Shown here one piece after another: positions 58,601 to 64,000 of a stretch of DNA of 64,000 nucleotides (its first letter is position 1; every line of letters starts with the position of its first letter). The translations under genes were made by a program, and so were the position numbers. The notes under the pieces were generated by a model. It ran no database searches, was not told the DNA's origin, and was given only the letters and a program-made list of their open reading frames with translations. The DNA lies in the NCBI GenBank assembly GCA_905221615.1, contig CAJNDT010000513.1, forward strand, positions 62,001-126,000, given 5' to 3'. The stretch comes from Symbiodinium sp. CCMP2592 (taxonomy: Eukaryota; Sar; Dinophyceae; Suessiales; Symbiodiniaceae).

Positions 58601-61600
58601 TCAAAACCTCCATTGTTGATGGATGTCCCCAACTGGCCGAAACCGAAGCCCTTAGACTGATCGCTGAGTTGGAACAAAGCCGATTGAACGACTACACTGC
58701 GCGCCTTAACGAATTGGAGGTGCGACTCCAGGCCACTGAGGACACACAGCCGTGGGTCGTTGCTTTGGAGCGCTTTGTCAAAGGCGGGGATAGAAGGGAT
58801 CTCATGCTTGCGATTGAGAAAATGTCTTTCTTTGAAGCAATGGATGCAAAGGCTTTGGTTTCCATGGTTGAAGAGATAGAGTTGGATAAGGGGTGGGAAT
58901 ACCTTAAGTCCTTCAACTTGCCTCGCGCAAAGCGTAAGCGGTTGCTCCACTCAGACTGTTGGTTTTTGCAGTGGGACGACGCGAGCCGTGGCAAGGCTTA
59001 TGACCCTCTAGCTCACCTTGCGGAAATTGGTGAAGTTCTTCGCTTCGACCAGCATGCCGATGCAAGTTTCAGCTTGGATCAACGCAAGGGTGCATTCCGG
59101 TGCTTGTTGTGGGCAGCGGCCAAGGGCAAGCTAGGAGGAATCATGGGCTCCTTCTCAAAGCGGCTATGGGCCTCAGCACGTGGTGGCGATAGTCCCAAGC
59201 GAATGGGCCTAGTGCTCCAGCCAATGCTTCTGTGGACCATCAATTCGTTATCAAGGTCGAGCCCGACCCCTTGTGCCTTCGGTGTTGAGACAAAGACATT
59301 CCTGCAGGAATCCACCGTACCTGACCCACCTGCTAGGGCCTGGGAGTGTTTCTCAAAGCTGTTTGGAATGGCCAAGATAGAGGTGGACCCCAAGATTTTC
59401 GAGTCACATGAGCTTCAGGAGCCGATGGCAATCGTGACCACGCTCCCTTTGTTCCACTTGCACCACCTCAAGCCTTCACCACGCACACTAGGTGATCGTC
59501 CAGACGCTCTGTCGAACAATCGTGGTTCAGGAGTGGGTAATTGTTGGTGTTTAGGCTTAAGGTGGGAGATTCTTGACGGTTTTCGCAAGATCTATGGCCG
59601 TACCCAAGCATCCAGGAGTGCACTTTATCACGAGGTGTTGCAGCAGTCTGATGCGCTGATTCGTCAAGGATTACAAGCGGGCTCCGAGTATGCCAGTTCG
59701 GTGAGTTCGGAAAGCACTGTTGAGAATTGTCAGCAGCAGTCATGTGTCACTTTTGGTGAGGGGCACAGTGGCAGTGCGTTGGACACGCGCTGTTATGCCT
59801 CTTGTTCGAAGAGATCCACAAGGTTTCCTTTAAGAAGGGTTCGGGTTACGGTCGGTGTCAACCAAGGGTTCAGTGACACGGGGTTTGTGGCTCCTGACTC
59901 TTCATGCGCAATGCAGTTGCCAGTAACTCGGGAGTGTTGGCACGCAGCCACCCCCGATACTCGGGAGTGTTGGCACGCAGCCACCCCCGATGGGCAGCTC
60001 TGTGTGCACGGAGAAGCGGAAGATGGAATGCCCCATCTACAGGCAATTTCCGCAAGCCTCCTGGATGAGTGGCGCAGGCATCTTCTTGCCGACCACTCTC
60101 CATACAGGAGAGATTGTGCCACATGCGTTCAGGCAAGAGCCACCGGGTTCAAACACAAAACTGTGATACACAAGAATCCAGCTACACTAAGTCTTGATGT
60201 TGCGGGACCTTTCAAGGTGAAGGGCAAGTCGGTTGAAGGCACGGTAGGACGAGAAGCTCCTGTGAGATACCTACTTGTGGGTTCTTATAGGGCCCCTGAG
60301 ATTATCTTCAGACCAGATGTCCCAGAGCATCCTGAGCCAGTTGAGGGTCTCGAGCAAGGGGAGGAAGATCCTTTGGAACTGGATGTTTCGCCTGAGGATC
60401 CACCCGATGCCCCTTCCCTGTCAGAGGTAGAGGACCTGGACCTATCAAGGGTTGATGCTGCAGGCGGTGTTGGTTCAATGGAAGGGCTGATGTCAGAAAA
60501 GGACCTCCTCATGAAGCAGGTAGAAGATCTTCAGAAACCGGTTGAGATGAAAACCGTAGTAGTTGCCAGAGCCATGACTTCTAGGAAAAAGCAAGAAGTC
60601 CTCCTTCACATACAGGAGATGGTGATTGAGCTTTGCCGCCACGGTTTAGTGGTTTCACAGGTGCATAGTGACCGCGCTCGTGAGCTGCTCTCCGGTCCGG
60701 TTCGGAAATGGCTTGCTTCTGAGGCTATAGACCGCTCAACAACAACCGGCATTGAACCTGCGGCTAATGGAGCCGCCGAGAATGCAGTCAAATGGATTAA
60801 GGGAAGGATTCGCACGCTATTGCTTTCTTCGTCTGCACCTACCAAACATTGGCCCGCTGCTGCTCAGCATGCAGTAATCAAGCAGATGCGTGAGAGGCTG
60901 CCTTTAGGGGATGGTGACAAGTCACTACCAACCTTCTTTTCCAAAGTGTATTTCCGTGAAAAGCGGTATGGGATAAACACAAAGGAGGAGCTGCAGCCGA
61001 GATGGTCGGAAGGTAAGTACCTTGCCCCCTCGCGTCTTGTTTCAGCTGGCCATTGCGTGTTGAAAGACAATGGTGAAATTGCACCAGTAAAGGGCTTGAA
61101 GCCGTATGTTGTAAGGATTGAAGACCATGTTGAACTTCCTGAGTTTGAAGCCTTGCAAGACGCACCTGCTAGGCGCGTGAGAGGGAAAACGTCCTTGGTA
61201 GATGAGCCCGGCATGTCAGCTCTGATGGCGGTTTCTGCATCAGAGGCCGAAACTTCTCAGCAGCGCATTGTCAGGGAAAGCGAGGCGTTGGCCAAGCGTC
61301 TTTTGCAGGAAAAGGACTTCTCCCAGGAGGGGTGTCACCACCTTTTGAGCACTGCCGGTTTGAACCTTAAACCGGTTGCTTCGGCTCGGGTTTCGTTCCC
61401 TAATGTGATCTTGGGTGGGTTTACGCACGGAGGGTTACATGGTGTGACCTCCGAGACACGTCTTCATCCACACTTGGCCAAGTACCTCAACTCCTTTCTG
61501 AAGCACCGTCTTAAGCAGCAAGGCCATCATGGCCATTGTCAGTGGACATCCCTTGCCTTGTTCCACAATCCGAATGTTCCCATTCATCGTGACATACACA

Positions 61601-64000
61601 ATCACAAGGACACATGCAACTATGCCACGCAAGTTACCGATGTGACTTCAGAGGGCCTTTGGGTTCAGGACACGGATGGTCAGGTGGGTGAGGTTGCGCA
61701 ACAGCTGCCGAAAGGCGGTGTAGGCAAAGGCTCCAACCACAGTTTGGATGAAAGGGTGGCTGTTTTTGACCCTAAAAGGTTTCATTACGTTGCCCCTCCG
61801 GAGTTGAGCCAATGGATTGTTTCAGGCTTCACACCTCGAGATGTGCATGAAATGTCGGATGCTGATCGCTTGTTCTTGCAAGGCCTGGGCTTTGCGTTTC
61901 CAAAGGCATCGCTCTTGAGCATGATCCTGGGGAAGATGCCAGATCCTTCCATGTTTGCCCAAGCTGACGCGATTGAACCCGTCAAGTTGAGAGCACTGAG
62001 GCCACCCACGGTGCATCAAGAAGCGTTTTTGCTTAATGCACCACCGGTTTCGAATGCTGTGGTAGGCTTTTGTGCTCCATCCGCGGTACATCAAGAAGCG
62101 TTTTTGCTTAATGCACCACGGGTTTCGAATGCTGTGGTAGGCTTTTGTGCTCCATCCGCGGTACATCAAGAAGCGTTTTTGCTTAATGCACCACTGGTAG
62201 ATGCAGAGAATGAGCGTGCTGTCCCAGAGACGTGCTGCACCGTCGCACGAAACAATCTTCGGTCCATGCCTTATGCTGAAGTCAGGTCAACAGGCCTGGG
62301 TATTTCTGATGGAAGGGTGAGGTTCCTTGGTGGTCCGAATCCGAAGTCGAATGCCAGTCAGTCGGAGGACTTGTCTGAATGCTTGTGCTTGAACTCAACG
62401 CTGAGCTGCAAAGGCATCGAACCAGGAGGGGTGAGTGTGACTCACCCAGCACTTGACAGTGACTTGCAGCATCAGGACACCCGTGAGAGGTGGGAGAGGT
62501 TTCTTGGCAGTGCTAAAATGGGAAGTGTAGTCTTGGGAAAGGGTCAAGATTTGCCGAAAGGTGACAGCAAATCCCTTGATCAGGATTACACAACCAAATG
62601 CTACGCAGGACCCTCTAAGTCCACATCCCTTGGGCAGGATAGATCTTACCGTGTAAGGCCGAGTTGTGCACGGGGTCAAGGTTTTCCGAAAGGTTACAGA
62701 AAATCCTCATGTTGCAATTTCGTGCCGAGCCGGGCTAATAGATCTTTGCCATCATGTTTTTCAGCTGGGTGTAGTCGTAGTCTCATGCCCAAACTTCGGA
62801 AGATAGTGGGACCCGTTGAAGACAGTGTGCCAGTGTCTAGAACGCCTAGAGAGCCGCGCGAACGCAGACGTCACCGGTTGATCTACGCTTACACTGAAGC
62901 CCACCGCCTATCGGAGGGCATGCCCACTAACTGGCAGGAGATTCCACCTCTGATTGCAAACCAGCCACTTCCAGAGGACAGCTTCTCTGTCATACCGGCG
63001 GCACTATGGGTGTTCAGGGACCGGGATTGGCAAGAGGATCCGGAGCTTGAATATTTTGATGACCAGGACCGCACACATCCCTTGGCGAGGGTGTTGCAAG
63101 GAAGCATGACCATCCTACCAGCTGTAGGGGACATCATTGCAATGTTTGAGTTTCTTGAGTATGCCACGGGTGTGAGGTGGTTTATGGTTCTTCGGAGAGT
63201 TTCGGTAGGCACTGATGGACCTCCTCATGCAAGAGATGATGATGAATTGAGGGATCTCAACAGAGACTCCGAAGGGGATGACGATGAGGAAGGACCCGGG
63301 GATCCAGGCCCTAGACATCCTCCGCTTGGTGTTCGACCAGTCAGAATGCCACGCCTGGCAGCCCTCCGAGTCCAGAGCCCTGAGTCTCCTTCTGAGGAGG
63401 TTCGGGCTCCACCTACCAGTTCGTCATCCACAACTCCTGCGGCAAACCCATCACAACCTTGGGCATCGCAATGCTTCAGAGGTACTTCGCAATACCCTCG
63501 AGGCTTATCAAATCCTGCCACTGACAGCAATTTGTCCCACACACAGCGTCATAGAAGACCTCGGCTCAACAAGACGGCACCTGCCGCTACGAAGGGCATA
63601 GAGGATCTTCTAGACTCGTTGACCGAACCCATAGGTGTGGTCCATAATGTCGACGGGGCGGAAGTGAGACAGAATGTTGAAAGATGGAGGGCAGCAGTGC
63701 TTAAGGAACTGGAGAGCCTTACTCGTCTCGGTGCCATCAAACGGCATAAGGGTAGAGCGGCCCGTAGGTATCTTGAGCGCACAAACGTGCGGCCGATTCC
63801 CTCAAAAGTGGTGTGGACAATTAAACCGCCTGAAGCTGGTAGCAATGCTTTTTACAAAAGAAAAGCTCGAATTGTAGCGTGCGGCAATTACGAGGCTGCT
63901 ACTGATGAACAGCTGTTTGCTTCAGGTACGACGGTAGAAGTTCTTAGGTTGAGCCTGACGTCTTGTGCCCAGCGCAGTTGGTCAGCTAGTGCAGCTGACA
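55681..64000 (+). CDS. Copia-type gag-pol polyprotein (5' part, runs off the window)
   Basis: One frame is open from the first ATG after an in-frame TGA (55,606) to the right edge, 2,773 codons. Order by residue: Pro/Gln-rich N-terminus with a coiled coil (about 184-214); gag-like domain (about 456-675); CCCH finger (C721, C730, C736, H740); CCHC knuckle (C754, C757, H762, C767); aspartic protease DSGAT (D891); integrase HHCC (H1467, H1472, C1479, C1482) and catalytic D1506, D1664, E1700 with D-x35-E; a 2OG/Fe(II) oxygenase-like segment (about 1885-2070); tandem repeats; start of reverse transcriptase from about 2668 (KARIVACGNY). The last full codon is an Asp that probably starts the DVxTAFL catalytic motif. 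Integrase before reverse transcriptase makes it Copia-group. No stop or frameshift was seen, which suggests a young copy. Confidence 0.93.
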   Translation, partial: MASAGDPDNPNLHDLPHDFQQVMSAQVAQPAPPVNGQRVLVTQQGYGTMESAVPSAREVLVTPSYGAVEDAVPETQVSTSEVVQTQEPLEQTDVLQQAWSGTETFQSPMTPGTDTVQPPSSGVLFSPSQLHRFEELRAQAPLLYPSPKPAAGLQPPPGRAQVEAQQPVTPQSSASCSAEAIQAEVRRQLASMNQAHELRIRELEDENRRLRQGSEAPMVSRLGGVLSGFLGGLGLAPAPQRPSTHDPFNLAPCMQGNNMPSPPPPPPPVLQHTTVSAYGAVEQQAPQPATHQQMQSAVFLQGCHTGPCAPIAPAPPQSPGGAIHAALPKGFGSYGYVGVGPSPISPPPSHPAGNPPAQGVVNANTPALPYGLGAVGNHDPNLGVPLSAPPQPTQPPMLPQSASAEPAALDLLVAGMRQLQEATMRSVDSPSRVETVKPGLSALPTLVEPGAEAPVDFQDWAYTINPAMQDLSDNSSEWWENILVAAECYYREFLKLDPVARLAHKPQPNEVLKQPRWRRVEKRAESLLMAALPKTVKEECVAGRVSGVLSIWCRIMVIYQPGSLLERATALKNLEAPGEASDASAAAKLLRKWNRWLQRVRSVGGQPPDATILIRALTGVCKKPLEMNAEAGFRVQLARSTLKVDVSPTDTKVDELFSLLLAEMESLGHQSSKSKPVLAQTQVPPAKPPQPPPPVPQQAQQTPQSQQTPQPKATAKSRTPCRNFLTDDGCSRGAKCGFAHDTSNLSKAERAKRCFNCGSTGHRIDECKAPKPPHPNPKGKAEEPKKPPKVAAVEPKTPTVNPKAALSQPPAPPPASEQQGDSSSSSESVKLKAMIAEAHQMLKDLQGSTQGQSSSEGDSRMPRMAALWTDLPKLPELPKLASCFTQSALLDSGATHPLRQPRSLEEKKSAASVDVVLAGDARSTVLQTSAGTLLAEGERAQTIVPLGALISELGCDFRWSRKGLRLWHPALGFIKTSIVDGCPQLAETEALRLIAELEQSRLNDYTARLNELEVRLQATEDTQPWVVALERFVKGGDRRDLMLAIEKMSFFEAMDAKALVSMVEEIELDKGWEYLKSFNLPRAKRKRLLHSDCWFLQWDDASRGKAYDPLAHLAEIGEVLRFDQHADASFSLDQRKGAFRCLLWAAAKGKLGGIMGSFSKRLWASARGGDSPKRMGLVLQPMLLWTINSLSRSSPTPCAFGVETKTFLQESTVPDPPARAWECFSKLFGMAKIEVDPKIFESHELQEPMAIVTTLPLFHLHHLKPSPRTLGDRPDALSNNRGSGVGNCWCLGLRWEILDGFRKIYGRTQASRSALYHEVLQQSDALIRQGLQAGSEYASSVSSESTVENCQQQSCVTFGEGHSGSALDTRCYASCSKRSTRFPLRRVRVTVGVNQGFSDTGFVAPDSSCAMQLPVTRECWHAATPDTRECWHAATPDGQLCVHGEAEDGMPHLQAISASLLDEWRRHLLADHSPYRRDCATCVQARATGFKHKTVIHKNPATLSLDVAGPFKVKGKSVEGTVGREAPVRYLLVGSYRAPEIIFRPDVPEHPEPVEGLEQGEEDPLELDVSPEDPPDAPSLSEVEDLDLSRVDAAGGVGSMEGLMSEKDLLMKQVEDLQKPVEMKTVVVARAMTSRKKQEVLLHIQEMVIELCRHGLVVSQVHSDRARELLSGPVRKWLASEAIDRSTTTGIEPAANGAAENAVKWIKGRIRTLLLSSSAPTKHWPAAAQHAVIKQMRERLPLGDGDKSLPTFFSKVYFREKRYGINTKEELQPRWSEGKYLAPSRLVSAGHCVLKDNGEIAPVKGLKPYVVRIEDHVELPEFEALQDAPARRVRGKTSLVDEPGMSALMAVSASEAETSQQRIVRESEALAKRLLQEKDFSQEGCHHLLSTAGLNLKPVASARVSFPNVILGGFTHGGLHGVTSETRLHPHLAKYLNSFLKHRLKQQGHHGHCQWTSLALFHNPNVPIHRDIHNHKDTCNYATQVTDVTSEGLWVQDTDGQVGEVAQQLPKGGVGKGSNHSLDERVAVFDPKRFHYVAPPELSQWIVSGFTPRDVHEMSDADRLFLQGLGFAFPKASLLSMILGKMPDPSMFAQADAIEPVKLRALRPPTVHQEAFLLNAPPVSNAVVGFCAPSAVHQEAFLLNAPRVSNAVVGFCAPSAVHQEAFLLNAPLVDAENERAVPETCCTVARNNLRSMPYAEVRSTGLGISDGRVRFLGGPNPKSNASQSEDLSECLCLNSTLSCKGIEPGGVSVTHPALDSDLQHQDTRERWERFLGSAKMGSVVLGKGQDLPKGDSKSLDQDYTTKCYAGPSKSTSLGQDRSYRVRPSCARGQGFPKGYRKSSCCNFVPSRANRSLPSCFSAGCSRSLMPKLRKIVGPVEDSVPVSRTPREPRERRRHRLIYAYTEAHRLSEGMPTNWQEIPPLIANQPLPEDSFSVIPAALWVFRDRDWQEDPELEYFDDQDRTHPLARVLQGSMTILPAVGDIIAMFEFLEYATGVRWFMVLRRVSVGTDGPPHARDDDELRDLNRDSEGDDDEEGPGDPGPRHPPLGVRPVRMPRLAALRVQSPESPSEEVRAPPTSSSSTTPAANPSQPWASQCFRGTSQYPRGLSNPATDSNLSHTQRHRRPRLNKTAPAATKGIEDLLDSLTEPIGVVHNVDGAEVRQNVERWRAAVLKELESLTRLGAIKRHKGRAARRYLERTNVRPIPSKVVWTIKPPEAGSNAFYKRKARIVACGNYEAATDEQLFASGTTVEVLRLSLTSCAQRSWSASAAD
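57046..57705 (+). other. Gag-like capsid region
   Basis: Residues about 456-675: DFQDWAYTINPAMQDLSD, then EWWENILVAAECYYREF and a helical Leu-rich stretch ending ELFSLLLAEMESLG. The W-rich start and helical pattern match gag of Copia elements; it would form the particle in the cytoplasm. Confidence 0.6.
57841..57981 (+). other. CCCH finger plus CCHC zinc knuckle
   Basis: C-x8-C-x5-C-x3-H at 721-740 and C-x2-C-x4-H-x4-C at 754-767, 13 residues apart. The CCHC is the usual nucleocapsid RNA-binding knuckle; the added CCCH finger, typical of mRNA-binding proteins, is unusual outside dinoflagellate elements as far as I recall. Confidence 0.85.
59926..59991 (+). repeat. 33 bp in-frame tandem duplication
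   Basis: Two identical-looking copies encoding TRECWHAATPD (residues 1416-1437), just ahead of the integrase zinc motif. Confidence 0.9.
60076..61180 (+). other. Integrase domain with acidic insert
   Basis: HHCC zinc motif, then D1506 (SLDVAGPF), D1664 (HSDRARE) and E1700 (NGAAENAVKWIKGRIRTLL). D-to-D spacing is 157 residues, well above the usual 55-65, because of an acidic segment (about 1541-1640) rich in Glu, Asp and Pro. Confidence 0.8.
61330..61890 (+). other. 2OG/Fe(II) oxygenase-like (TET/JBP-like) segment
   Basis: H1969-R-D1971 sits in NVPIHRDIHNHKD, followed by EGLWVQD. H2035 lies in DPKRFHYVAPP, then IVSGFTPR 16 residues on. HxD...H is the iron triad of 2OG oxygenases, and HRDIHN matches the TET-type iron motif. 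The 2-oxoglutarate Arg expected about nine residues after the second His reads Gln2044, so activity may be lost or altered. Confidence 0.5.
62011..62199 (+). repeat. 75 bp in-frame tandem repeat, 2.5 copies
   Basis: Starts at 62,011, 62,086 and 62,161. Each encodes VHQEAFLLNAP and a VVGFCAPSA tail (25 residues). Copies differ at very few bases, so the expansion is recent and the frame is kept. Confidence 0.9.

Noticed and set aside
55823..63877. Many minus-strand and alternative-frame ORFs across the retroelement
   Set aside because: They are shadows of the long plus-strand gag-pol frame, which has clear domains throughout.
1..64000. CRISPR arrays, bacterial operons, Shine-Dalgarno sites
   Set aside because: No spaced direct repeats of CRISPR type and no compact operon structure; introns and LTR element show a eukaryotic nuclear genome.

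Overview
The window looks like nuclear DNA of a dinoflagellate, most likely Symbiodiniaceae or a relative; the genus cannot be fixed from sequence alone. Three things point there. A Copia-type retroelement carries a CCCH finger plus a CCHC knuckle in its gag region. Many introns are needed whose only frame-preserving donors are GC or GA with AG acceptors. Interstitial tracts of TTTAGGG/CCCTAAA-type repeats are abundant. All assignments come from reading the sequence; no database search was possible.

Region 1 (1-20.7 kb) is gene-bearing and every coding-like stretch is on the minus strand. The best-resolved gene runs from at least 17.98 kb down to a stop codon at 10,689. It has ten exons whose phases join without conflict. 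It encodes more than 1,280 residues with a transposase-like core, an HMG box split by a GA-AG intron, and a C-terminal PARP-type zinc-finger-like motif. Downstream of it (9.5-8.2 kb) lie exons of a C5-cytosine methyltransferase-like protein. A further minus-strand gene with a zinc-ribbon-like cysteine pattern (3.27 kb to the left edge) runs off the window. Between the last two sits a 3.6 kb imperfect palindrome of decamer arrays, (GGCT)n tracts and AT-rich flanks.

Region 2 (20.9-55.2 kb) is a gene desert. It holds interstitial telomere-like repeats, many microsatellites, a 264 bp direct duplication, and at least a dozen families of 60-195 bp fold-back (MITE-like) elements with long terminal inverted repeats. 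Two of these families also sit inside introns of region 1.

Region 3 (55.28 kb to the right edge) is a plus-strand Copia-type LTR retrotransposon. A proposed 316 bp 5' LTR starts in the middle of one of the fold-back elements. It is followed by one uninterrupted reading frame of at least 2,773 codons: gag, CCCH and CCHC fingers, protease, integrase, a 2-oxoglutarate/Fe(II) oxygenase-like (TET/JBP-like) segment, and the start of reverse transcriptase, where the window ends. The oxygenase-like segment inside a retroelement polyprotein is the most interesting item, because dinoflagellate DNA is known to contain hydroxymethyluracil.
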